DNA from: Betaproteobacteria bacterium LSUCC0117
Lineage (GTDB): Bacteria > Pseudomonadota > Gammaproteobacteria > Burkholderiales > Burkholderiaceae_C
NCBI GenBank assembly: GCA_030441535.1
Contig: JAUJFZ010000002.1
Location: 310,001-374,000, forward strand
DNA: 64,000 bases
Reading direction: 5' to 3'
A program made the position numbers and the translations under genes. Under the pieces are notes generated by a model. The model was not told the DNA's origin. It searched no databases and was given only the letters and a program-made list of their open reading frames with translations. Shown in pieces: positions 25,774 to 34,800 of the stretch (within the stretch, counting starts at the first letter, position 1; each line of letters starts with the position of its first letter).

Positions 25774-26736
25774 ATGCGCCTCCAACGAAACCCACAACTC
25801 AATGCCAACGGCGAGCTGATTCATTTGTTGTCGACCGAAGGCTTGTCGAAAGCAGTCCTGACTCATATTTTGGATACCGCAGCTAATTTTGTCAGCGTCA
25901 GCGATCGTGAGGTCAAGAAAGTTCCCTTGCTGCGCGGCAAGAGCGTATTCAATCTGTTCTTTGAAAATTCCACACGCACGCGCACCACCTTTGACATCGC
26001 GGCGACACGTCTAAGTGCTGACGTCATCAACCTCGATATCGCGCGTTCGTCTGCAAGTAAAGGTGAGAGCCTGCTCGACACCATCGACAATCTGTCCGCG
26101 ATGGCTGCCGATATTTTTGTGGTCCGCCATAACGAGTCAGGCGCCCCCTACTTAATCGCCCAGCATGTTGCGCCACACGTCCACGTGGTGAACGCCGGTG
26201 ATGGTCGGCACGCGCACCCCACGCAAGCGTTGCTCGATATGTACACGATTCGCCATTTCAAAGGCGACTTTTCAAACCTGAGCGTTGCGATTGTTGGCGA
26301 TGTTTTGCACTCGCGTGTTGCGCGCTCTAATATTCACGCACTCACCACGCTGGGCTGTCCCGATGTGCGTGTTGTGGGGCCTAAAACATTGGTGCCAGGT
26401 GACATGACGCAAATGGGCGCACGCGTCTGCCACGACCTGCGGGAAGGCATCAGTGGGGTTGATGTGGTCATTGCGCTCCGTCTCCAAAATGAGCGGATGA
26501 GTGGTGCCTTATTGCCCTCTGCACAAGAGTTTTTTAAGAGCTACGGCCTCACGCCCGAGCGCATGCAATGGGCCAAGCCAGATGCCATCGTCATGCATCC
26601 AGGCCCTATCAACCGTGGAGTCGAAATTGCATCCGCAGTGGCCGATGGACCGCAAGCCGTGATCCTGTCACAAGTGACCTTTGGTATCGCGGTGCGCATG
26701 GCTGTGATGTCAATTGTTGCCAGCCATGATGCCTAA
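25774..26736 (+). CDS. pyrB: Aspartate carbamoyltransferase catalytic chain
   Basis: It condenses aspartate and carbamoyl phosphate to carbamoyl aspartate in pyrimidine synthesis. The carbamoyl-phosphate motif 'FENSTRTRTTF', 'DGRHAHPTQALLD', and the C-terminal 'HPGPINRG' are intact. The ORF opens at 25708, but the ATG at 25774 is preceded by an AAAAGG ribosome-binding site and gives the expected 320 residues. No pyrI regulatory chain follows. Instead comes an inactive dihydroorotase homologue, the arrangement of the Pseudomonas-type dodecameric ATCase. Confidence 0.95.
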   Translation: MRLQRNPQLNANGELIHLLSTEGLSKAVLTHILDTAANFVSVSDREVKKVPLLRGKSVFNLFFENSTRTRTTFDIAATRLSADVINLDIARSSASKGESLLDTIDNLSAMAADIFVVRHNESGAPYLIAQHVAPHVHVVNAGDGRHAHPTQALLDMYTIRHFKGDFSNLSVAIVGDVLHSRVARSNIHALTTLGCPDVRVVGPKTLVPGDMTQMGARVCHDLREGISGVDVVIALRLQNERMSGALLPSAQEFFKSYGLTPERMQWAKPDAIVMHPGPINRGVEIASAVADGPQAVILSQVTFGIAVRMAVMSIVASHDA

Positions 26737-26775
26737 AGCCTCATCACACGCTCAACTTAGCCGAGTTTGAATACC

Positions 26776-28071
26776 ATGAAAATACTCATTAAATCCGGAC
26801 GCGTGATTGATCCCGCCAGCGGCCTTGATGCCAATCAAGATATCGCCATCGCGGCGGGTCGCATTGTCGCCATGGGTGACACCATCAACGACTTCACACC
26901 TGAAAAAACCATTGATGCGAGCGGTACCGTCGTCGCTCCGGGGCTGATAGATCTTTGCACCCGTTTGCGTGAGCCCGGCTTTGAGCATGAATCCATGCTG
27001 GAGTCGGAGATGGCCGCCGCCGTCGCGGGTGGCGTTACGTCGCTGGTCTGCCCACCCGATACCGACCCCGTGCTGGATGAGCCTGGTTTGGTGGACATGT
27101 TGAAGTTTCGGACCAAGAAATTGCGGCAAGCGCGTGTGTTCCCGCTGGGTGCTTTGACGCGTGGCCTCAAAGGTGAAGTACTCACTGAGATGGCTGAATT
27201 AACCGAGTCCGGTTGCGTGGGGTTTGGTCAGGCAGACGTGCCTATCGTAAACACCCAAGTGTTGCAGCGAACGTTTCAATACGCCGCGTCGTTTGGTTAC
27301 AGTGTCTGGCTGCGGCCGCAAGATTACTGGTTGGGCCAAGGCGTGGCCGCCAGTGGGCCGCTGGCGACCCGTATGGGCCTGTCGGGTGTGCCTGTCGCCG
27401 CTGAAGTCATTGCGCTCGAAACCATTTTTGAGCTGTTGCGTGGCACGCCCGCGCGCGTTCACCTGTGCCGCATCAGCAGTGCAAAGGGCCTTGAACTCGT
27501 TCGCAAAGCCAAAGTCGAGGGTTTGCCAATTACCTGCGATGTGAGCGTGCACAACCTGCACCTCATTGACGTCGACATGGGGTACTACGATGCGCGCCTG
27601 CGCCTTCAACCGCCGGTGCGTCAGCAAATTGACCGTGATGCCTTGCGCGCCGGTTTGGCAGACGGCACAATTGACGCGCTGGTCAGCGACCATAACCCCG
27701 TTGAAGCTGATGCTAAAAACCTGCCCTTTGCGCAAGCCGAGCCGGGGGCAACGGCGGTCGAGTTGTTGCTCAGTCTGGCCCTCAAATGGGGGCAGGCCGA
27801 TGGCGTGCCTGATATCACCGTGCTGCGCGCGCTGACCCGCGGACCAGCCAGTGTCTTGGGACAAAGCCTAGGGAGCTTGCAAGACAGCATCGGTCGAATC
27901 GTGGTGGGTGGCGTCGCGGATATTTGTATTTACAACCCACATGATGAATGGGTGGTCAGCGATGACCGCTTGCGCAGTCAAGGCAAACACACACCGTTTA
28001 CGGGGTATGCCTTACCGGGTACGGTGTGCCAGACCATCGCAGGTGGTTTTATTGCCTTTGACGGTCAGTAA
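26776..28071 (+). CDS. pyrX: Inactive dihydroorotase homologue (PyrC'/PyrX, ATCase partner)
   Basis: This 431-residue amidohydrolase-fold protein is related to dihydroorotase, but the metal motif DxHxHxR near the N-terminus reads 'DLCTRLREPG' here: Cys61 and Arg63 replace both histidines. Without them the binuclear zinc site cannot form. In Pseudomonas such a PyrC' is catalytically dead but required to assemble active PyrB dodecamers. The position 39 bases after pyrB fits that role. A functional dihydroorotase must be encoded elsewhere. The ATG at 26776 is the likely start. Confidence 0.9.
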   Translation: MKILIKSGRVIDPASGLDANQDIAIAAGRIVAMGDTINDFTPEKTIDASGTVVAPGLIDLCTRLREPGFEHESMLESEMAAAVAGGVTSLVCPPDTDPVLDEPGLVDMLKFRTKKLRQARVFPLGALTRGLKGEVLTEMAELTESGCVGFGQADVPIVNTQVLQRTFQYAASFGYSVWLRPQDYWLGQGVAASGPLATRMGLSGVPVAAEVIALETIFELLRGTPARVHLCRISSAKGLELVRKAKVEGLPITCDVSVHNLHLIDVDMGYYDARLRLQPPVRQQIDRDALRAGLADGTIDALVSDHNPVEADAKNLPFAQAEPGATAVELLLSLALKWGQADGVPDITVLRALTRGPASVLGQSLGSLQDSIGRIVVGGVADICIYNPHDEWVVSDDRLRSQGKHTPFTGYALPGTVCQTIAGGFIAFDGQ

Positions 28072-28074
28072 GCG

Positions 28075-28803
28075 ATGGGCCCCTTAGCAGCCGCTTGGCG
28101 ATTGCTCTTAGCGCTTTCCCACGTTTGGCGAGGCTTACGGACAATCTCACGCTATTTTCCGAAGGCATCGCAACCAGAGCGCGACGCCATGGTGCAAACA
28201 TGGTCCAAAGAGTTGTTGGCTATTTTGAACGTGACCTTGGTACTCAAAGGGGGGCAGCCGGCCCTTGGATTGGTGGTCGCCAATCATGTGTCGTGGCTCG
28301 ACATTTTGGTTATGAATGCCTCGCACCCCGTACGCTTTTTATCTAAATCGGACGTCAAAGCATGGCCACTCTTAGGTCGACTCATTGAGGGATCAGGCAC
28401 TTTGTTCATAGAGCGCAGCAAGCGCCGTGATGCCTTACGGGTGGTGCAAACGATCACTCGCTACTTGCGTGACGGACACCGTATAGCCGTCTTCCCAGAG
28501 GGCACCACCAATGACGGCATCAATGTCTTGGCCTTTCACGGCAACCTGATCCAAGCGGCGCTGGACGCGCCATGCCCTGTCACGCCAGTAGGCATTCGAT
28601 ACCTCGATGCAGTTAGCGGCACACGTAGCTTGGCGCCCGCCTACGTGGATGACGACACCCTCTTGAGTTCTGTATGGCGCACCCTGCGCCAAGGTCGATT
28701 GCTTGCGGAGGTGTGTGTCGGTGATCCACAGCTTGTGGGTGGTCGCGACCGCCGGCAATGGGCGCACGATCTACGCGAAGCGGTTGTCCGGCTGGCCTCA
28801 TAG
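28075..28803 (+). CDS. plsC: 1-acyl-sn-glycerol-3-phosphate acyltransferase (PlsC family)
   Basis: This membrane-associated acyltransferase of 242 residues probably converts lysophosphatidate to phosphatidate, or acylates a similar acceptor. It has an N-terminal hydrophobic stretch, the catalytic His-x4-Asp in 'ANHVSWLDILVM', the 'GTLFIERSKRRDA' block and the glycerol-phosphate motif 'VFPEGTTNDG'. It starts three bases after the pyrX stop and so belongs to the yqgE-ruvX-pyr transcript. A role as ornithine-lipid or lysophospholipid acyltransferase (OlsA-like) cannot be ruled out. Confidence 0.88.
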   Translation: MGPLAAAWRLLLALSHVWRGLRTISRYFPKASQPERDAMVQTWSKELLAILNVTLVLKGGQPALGLVVANHVSWLDILVMNASHPVRFLSKSDVKAWPLLGRLIEGSGTLFIERSKRRDALRVVQTITRYLRDGHRIAVFPEGTTNDGINVLAFHGNLIQAALDAPCPVTPVGIRYLDAVSGTRSLAPAYVDDDTLLSSVWRTLRQGRLLAEVCVGDPQLVGGRDRRQWAHDLREAVVRLAS

Positions 28804-28841
28804 TTATCTCTGAACTCACTTAATCGCCACTCATAGTCACC

Positions 28842-29330
28842 ATGACACGTTTTTTAAATCTTATTCGGCTAACAACTATTTTGCTGAGCGCAGCCTTGAT
28901 CAATGGCGCGGCGACGGCGCAAACCGTCACCGTGGCAGACGCCTGGGTACGCGCGACCGTCGCTGCACAAAGGGCAACGGGCGCTTTTTTGAAACTGACT
29001 GTACAAGGCGCTGACGCTACCCTGATTGCAGTGACATCGCCCGTCGCAGGTGTCACACAAATACACGAAATGGCAATGAGTGAGGGCGTCATGCGCATGC
29101 GCGAGGTCAAAGGCGGTATGCCCCTGAAAGCCGGACAGAACTTTGAACTGAAGCCCGGTGGTTACCACATCATGATGATGGACCTGAAGCAACCCGTTAA
29201 AGCGGGCGACCGCGTTCCGCTCACGCTCACCTTTAAGCAAGCCAACGGTCAACAAACTACCACCCACGTGGATGCAGAGGTTCGGGGTTTGAACGGGCAG
29301 GCGGCGATGCCGCACGGGAAGACGCATTAG
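28842..29330 (+). CDS. PCu(A)C-type periplasmic copper chaperone
   Basis: A signal peptide (to about 'NGAATAQ', residue 27) precedes a cupredoxin-like DUF461 domain with the copper ligands His75 and Met77 ('IHEMAM'), Met84/86 ('MRMREV') and His109 and Met111 ('GYHIMMM'), the H(M)x10Mx21HxM pattern. Members bind Cu(I) in the periplasm and help build the CuA centre of cytochrome c oxidase. No partner SCO gene is visible nearby. The C-terminal 'MPHGKTH' tail adds another possible ligand. 39 bases separate it from plsC. Confidence 0.92.
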   Translation: MTRFLNLIRLTTILLSAALINGAATAQTVTVADAWVRATVAAQRATGAFLKLTVQGADATLIAVTSPVAGVTQIHEMAMSEGVMRMREVKGGMPLKAGQNFELKPGGYHIMMMDLKQPVKAGDRVPLTLTFKQANGQQTTTHVDAEVRGLNGQAAMPHGKTH

Positions 29331-29344
29331 GAGCATCAGTCGCT

Positions 29345-29419
29345 TGGCGCCTCCGACAGGAATCGAACCTGTATCTAGCGCTTAGGAGGCGCTCGTTCTA
29401 TCCATTGAACTACGGCGGC
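29345..29419 (-). tRNA. tRNA-Arg (CCT)
   Basis: This is a 75-base cloverleaf with encoded CCA (29345-29347), discriminator G, anticodon stem AGCGC/GCGCT around loop CTCCTAA (anticodon CCT), D-arm with 'TTCAATGGATAGAAC' and T-arm with GTTCGATTC. The acceptor stem GCCGCCG/CGGAGGC contains a G-A mismatch at pair 4-69. The tRNA lies convergent to the copper chaperone gene, just past its stop. Confidence 0.9.
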
Positions 29420-29532
29420 GGTGAAGGGCAGTTTATCAGAGCCCTCGGGCGACTGAGGCGACAGAAATACGGGACCAAGACCGCTAAAATCGGCAACTTC
29501 CGCGCCAAGGCGCATTCACGCAAAGGATCACC

Positions 29533-30555
29533 ATGTTTGAAGCAGCGATTGCGGGTAGCTTACCCAAGCCCGGTTGGTTGGCAGAAACGAACAAGCTTTG
29601 GCCGAAGTGGATGGCGGAGGGTGACGCATTGCGCCAAGCCAAAGCAGATGCGACTTTGCTTTGGATCAAGGCGCAAGAGGACGCCGGCCTTGAGGTGATT
29701 GGTGATGGCGAGCAGGCACGCCAGCACTTCGTGCACGGTTTCCTAGAGGCGGTTGAGGGTATCGACTTTGAAAACAAGGTCACCATGGGTATCCGCAACA
29801 ACCGCTATGACGCACAGGTGCCGCAGGTGGTTGAAAAGTTGCGCCTTAAAGGCCGCGTCCACGCCTTTGAGGCGCAATTTGCGCGTGCGCACACCAAGCG
29901 GAAGTTGAAGTTCACCTTGCCTGGTCCCATGACGATTGTGGATACCGTGGCTGACCGTTTCTACGGTGATCGCGTGAAGATGGCCATGGCGTTTGCGGAA
30001 CTACTCAACGAAGAGGCGTTGGCACTTCAGGCTGATGGCGTCGATATCATTCAGTTCGACGAGCCTGCCTTCAACGTTTACATGAAGGAAGCGGCTGATT
30101 GGGGCGTTAAAGCGCTTGAGCGCGCGGCGCAGGGACTGACCTGTAAAACAGCGGTACACATTTGCTATGGCTATGGCATTCAGGCCAACATCGATTGGAA
30201 GAACGCCTTGGGGCATGAGTGGCGCCAATACGAAGAGGTATTCCCTGCATTAGCCAAGAGCAGCATTGATCAGGTGAGTTTGGAGTGTTTCCATTCGCAC
30301 GTGCCAATGGATCTCATTAAGTTACTGGATGGCAAAGAGGTCATGGTTGGCGTGATCGATGTGGCTAGCGAGCAGATTGAAACACCCGAAGAAATTGCAG
30401 AGACCATTGGCAATGCCTTGCAGTTTGTGGCTCGTGACAAGTTGATTCCTTGTACCAACTGCGGTTTGGCTCCGATGTCGCGCGAGGTCGCTATGGCTAA
30501 ACTGAAAGCCCTCGGCGAAGGTGCGGCGCTGGCGCGCGAGCGTTACGGCAAGTAA
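29533..30555 (+). CDS. Core MetE-like methionine synthase (catalytic domain only)
   Basis: The 340 residues correspond to the C-terminal half of cobalamin-independent methionine synthase; the N-terminal MetE domain is absent. Zinc/homocysteine ligands can be placed as His209 and Cys211 ('VHICYGYG'), Glu251 ('SLECFHSHV') and Cys310 ('TNCGLAPM'). Substrate-site blocks include 'FTLPGPMT' and 'IIQFDEPAF'. Stand-alone core proteins of this type have been described as folate-independent methionine synthases that use other methyl donors. This protein could be one of them; its donor is not known. No DUF1852 (MesX) or corrinoid protein gene is adjacent. An AAAGGA ribosome-binding site precedes the ATG. 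Confidence 0.85.
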   Translation: MFEAAIAGSLPKPGWLAETNKLWPKWMAEGDALRQAKADATLLWIKAQEDAGLEVIGDGEQARQHFVHGFLEAVEGIDFENKVTMGIRNNRYDAQVPQVVEKLRLKGRVHAFEAQFARAHTKRKLKFTLPGPMTIVDTVADRFYGDRVKMAMAFAELLNEEALALQADGVDIIQFDEPAFNVYMKEAADWGVKALERAAQGLTCKTAVHICYGYGIQANIDWKNALGHEWRQYEEVFPALAKSSIDQVSLECFHSHVPMDLIKLLDGKEVMVGVIDVASEQIETPEEIAETIGNALQFVARDKLIPCTNCGLAPMSREVAMAKLKALGEGAALARERYGK

Positions 30556-30562
30556 CGCCCTG

Positions 30563-31801
30563 TTAAGTGGCTGAGGCGGGTCGCGTCGGCGCCAGTTCGT
30601 CGCGCTTCGCCAGGCTCGGGAATAACCGTATCCATGCCAGGGCGACGGCGATGGTACCGATACCACCGACAACGACCGAGGCAACCGGCCCCATCAATGC
30701 CGCAGTTGCGCCGGATTCAAATTCCCCGAGCTGATTTGAGGCGCCGATGAATATGGAGTTGACTGCGGACACTCGCCCGCGCATTTCATCAGGGGTTTCC
30801 AGTTGCATGAGGGTGAGGCGGGTGACGACACTGATGGAGTCGGCGGCACCCGTGATGGCCAGCGATACAACCGACAGCCAAAAGCTGGTGGACAAGCCAA
30901 AGACCACCATGCCAATGCCAAAGATGCCCACAGAGCCCAGTAGTTTGTAGCCCACCTTGCGGCGCAGTGGCCATCGAATCAGTGCCAAGGAGACCGCCAA
31001 CGCGCCCACTGCTGGCGCCGCGCGTAAAACGCCTAAACCCTCGGGACCCACGTGTAGGATGTCGCGCGCAAAGATGGGTAGCAGCGCCGTGGCACCACCC
31101 AAAAGCACCGCGAAGAGGTCGAGTGAAATGGCGCCTAACAGTATTTTGTGCTGCCACACAAACCCAATCCCGGCCATGACGCTTTCCCAGCTCATACCCT
31201 GCTGCGTACGTTTGCGTGCGTACTTGACGGTGAGCATCAAAGCAAAGCCGATCATTAGGAGCGCGGTGCAGGTGCCGTAAACGGCAGTCGCCCCAGCGGT
31301 GTAGATGATGCCGCCCAGCGCAGGCCCACCAATGATCGCCACTTGCATCCCGCTACTGCTCAAGGCAATGGCTTTTTGTAGGAGAGACTCTTTGACTAAA
31401 GCAGGTGCGATAGCCTGCTGTGCGGGCATTTGAAAGGCCCGAGCAGTTCCTAACACCACCGATAACGCAAAGATTAAGTCGCGGGTGACCCAAGCTTGCG
31501 CGGTTCCCCACCACAGGACGGCTGCAACAACCGCTTGACTGAGGATACACAGGGAGATGATGTGACCTCGGTGGAATCGATCGGCGAAATGGCCTGCTGG
31601 TAGCGTCATGATCAACGCTGGTATGAATTGCAGCAGGCCGACTAAACCCAAATCCCATGCGCTGCTGGTCAGGTCGTACATTTGCCATGCCAGTGCCACC
31701 ATGAGCATTTGGTTGGCCAATGTGCTGATGACCCGAGAGAACCAGTACCGGATGAACGACGGGTAGGCGCGCAGACTCTCTTCGTTGGCAATGGGTGACA
31801 T
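30563..31801 (-). CDS. MFS transporter (EntS/MFS_3 type)
   Basis: This 412-residue integral membrane protein has about 12 hydrophobic segments. The MFS motif A-like loop 'GHFADRFHRGHIISLC' between helices 2 and 3 and 'DEMRGRVSAVNSIFIG' near helix 10 place it with the EntS-like/MFS_3 exporters. The substrate is unknown; siderophore, drug or metabolite efflux are all possible. It is convergent with the core MetE gene (seven bases) and lies downstream of no obvious partner. Confidence 0.82.
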   Translation of the reverse strand: MSPIANEESLRAYPSFIRYWFSRVISTLANQMLMVALAWQMYDLTSSAWDLGLVGLLQFIPALIMTLPAGHFADRFHRGHIISLCILSQAVVAAVLWWGTAQAWVTRDLIFALSVVLGTARAFQMPAQQAIAPALVKESLLQKAIALSSSGMQVAIIGGPALGGIIYTAGATAVYGTCTALLMIGFALMLTVKYARKRTQQGMSWESVMAGIGFVWQHKILLGAISLDLFAVLLGGATALLPIFARDILHVGPEGLGVLRAAPAVGALAVSLALIRWPLRRKVGYKLLGSVGIFGIGMVVFGLSTSFWLSVVSLAITGAADSISVVTRLTLMQLETPDEMRGRVSAVNSIFIGASNQLGEFESGATAALMGPVASVVVGGIGTIAVALAWIRLFPSLAKRDELAPTRPASAT

Positions 31802-31856
31802 GGGGTGATTCAGGCAATTCGCAAGGTGACGAGTGTATGCCCGAATTCGCCCAAAT

Positions 31857-34800
31857 TTACAACCGCATCAGGCTCGTGTTACCACCTGAGGCGGTCGTGT
31901 TGTTGCTCACACTGCGTTCAATGACCAAACGCTCCAATGGGATCTGGCGCGCACCAGGCTCTCCGCGCCACAGCCCGACGATGGCACCCGTCTTGCGTGC
32001 CAAGACCTGCTGTACATGCAGGGCTTGCTGTTTGCTGCCGTTTAACAGCACGAGGTCAAACCGAGCGTCAGGGGCTGCCCAGTCGTCGCATCCGATCAGT
32101 TGTCCCACGAGGTCCCGGGCTAACTCGCCTGGTAGTTCGAGGCGCTCAGTTGGCCAAATTGGGGTACCGCCAATGGCAAGAACAGCGCGGGTTTGAGCCA
32201 TCAAATCTTCACTGTCGTCCGCCAAGCACAGGATATGCGCACGCGCGGCGCAGCTGTACTGGTTGTGCTCGCCAGTGGGGCCTTTGAGGTCAATCCCGTT
32301 GTTGAGTGCGGGCGTGATGATGCGGTTAATTTCCGTATCGGGTCGTTGGGCTAGGAGTCGATAAAGATAGAGCGGGCCGCCAGCCTTGGGCCCGGTGCCC
32401 GACAACCCCTCACCACCAAATGGCTGGACGCCGACCACAGCGCCCACTTGATTACGGTTGATATACAAGTTGCCTACTGCAGCTTTTCGCTTCACCATTT
32501 CAATGGTCGCATCTGATCGGGTGTGGAGCCCCATAGTGAGGCCAAATCCCAATGCGTTAATTTGATCGATCAGCACCGGCAGCGCAGCGCGGTCGTATTG
32601 GATGACATGACACACCGGACCAAACACCTCGTGTTCAAGTACGTGCAAATTGGGAATCTCGATGAGCGTAGGCGGCACGAATGTACCCTGTTGCGCATCC
32701 ACTGAGAGGTCAGTTTGAGTGACGATGCAACCCGCGTCTCTGAGCGATGCAATATGCATGTCAATCGCGCGCTTGGCGCTGGCATCAATGACAGGGCCTA
32801 CGTCGGTCGACAGGCGAGTCGGGTCTCCTGTTTGCAATGCGGCCATTGCACCCTTCAGCATCTCGATCGTCTGAGCGGCGACATCGCGCTGGATGCACAG
32901 TAGCCGCAGGGCTGAGCAGCGCTGTCCGGCACTTTCAAAGGCTGAGCTCAGTATGTCTGCTACTACTTGTTCGGTTAACGCGGACGAGTCCACAATCATG
33001 GCGTTTTGCCCGCCTGTTTCGGCTATCAACGGAATGGGTTGACCATCAGCCCCCAACCGATTGGCTAGCGTTGCCTGGATGTGGCGCGCTACCGCTGTTG
33101 ACCCAGTGAAGACAACCCCCGCTACTGCGGGGTGTTTGACGAGCGCAGCGCCGATCGTCTCGCCATCGCCATTGAGTAATTGCAAAGCGCTGGTCGGAAT
33201 GCCTGCTTGATAGAGTATTTCCACTGCACGAGAAGCGATGAGCGGTGTTTGCTCAGCAGGCTTGGCAATCACGGTGTTGCCCGCTGCAAGCGATGCGGCA
33301 ATTTGTCCGGTGAAGATGGCCAGCGGGAAATTCCAGGGGCTGATGCACACCACAGTTCCCAATGGTCGGTGAGTGGCATTATCGAAACCGGCTTTAATTT
33401 GAGCGGCGTCATAGCGCAGGAAGTCAACAGCTTCGCGCACCTCTGCGATCGCGTTCGAAGCGGTCTTGCCCGCTTCGCGCATCAGCAATGCCATCAATGC
33501 ATGGCATTGTTCAGACATCAAATCTGCCGCGGTTTCAAGCATGCGAGCGCGCTCGGCTGGCGGCACACTGGCCCATGCCGTTTGAGATTCGGTGGCGGCA
33601 GCAAACGCAGTGTCTACATCCGCTGGGGTTGCGAGTTCGACTTCACCGACACGCTGTGCATGGTTTGCGGGGTTAACGACGGGTAGCCATCGTCTCTGCG
33701 GCGTCATCGCCGCGCTCGATGCGATGCGCACTGGCGCAGATCCAGGTTGACTCCACTGTGCGTTAAGCGCCTCGCCGATTGCTAACAGCGTGGCTTCGTC
33801 TGAGAGGTCTAACCCGGCTGAGTTGACGCGGTTGGGTCCGAGGATATCGACAGGAAGCGGTATTTTCGGATGCTTCATATCGGACGCAGGGTGTGCATTC
33901 AATTGCTTGAGGACAGTCTGACGCGGGTCCTTGATGAGCGATTCGATTGGGATCGTTTTATCGGCAACTTGGTTGATGAACGACGTGTTGGCGCCGTTCT
34001 CCAGTAGTCGGCGAACCAGATAAGCAAGTAGGGTCTCATGTGCGCCGACCGGCGCATAAATACGGCAAGGTCGCGCGCCGATCGCCGTCAGCTGCCCTTG
34101 AACAACTGGGTCGTACAGTGCCTCGCCCATGCCATGTAAGCACTGAAATTCGTATTGACCTGTCGTGTATCGATCGGGGCCTGCCAAGTGAATAATGGCG
34201 GCGACGGTTTGTGCGTTGTGGGTAGCGAATTGTGGGTAGATGGCAGGTCCTGCCGCCAATAGCTTTTCCGCACAGACCAGGTATGAAACATCGGTATTAG
34301 CCTTCTGCGTGTAAACCGGGTAGTCACTATGACCGTCGACTTGGGCACGTTTGATTTCGGTGTCCCAGTACGCACCCTTGACCAGACGAATCATCAACCG
34401 GTGTCGGGTTTTATGTGCGAGATCGACCAGCCAGTCCACCACGTATGGGCACCGCTTTTGGTAGGCCTGAATGACGAAGCCAATGCCATTGAAATTGGCC
34501 AACGCCGGCTCCCAACACAATTGCTCGAGCAGGTCGAGTGAGAGTTCAAGACGATCAGTTTCCTCAGCATCTATATTGATCCCAATGTTGTGGGTTTGCG
34601 CTAGCAACGTGAGTTGTCGAAGCTTCGGGTAAAGCTCTGTCATGACGCGCGTCTTTTGTGCCCGGCTGTAACGCGGGTGTAGGGCCGACAGCTTGATGGA
34701 AATACCCGGACGCTCAATGACGTTAGCGCCTTGCGCTGTGGCGCCGATGTGTTCGATCGCCTGTTCGTAGGCGGTGTAGTAGCGAGCGGCGTCGGCATCG

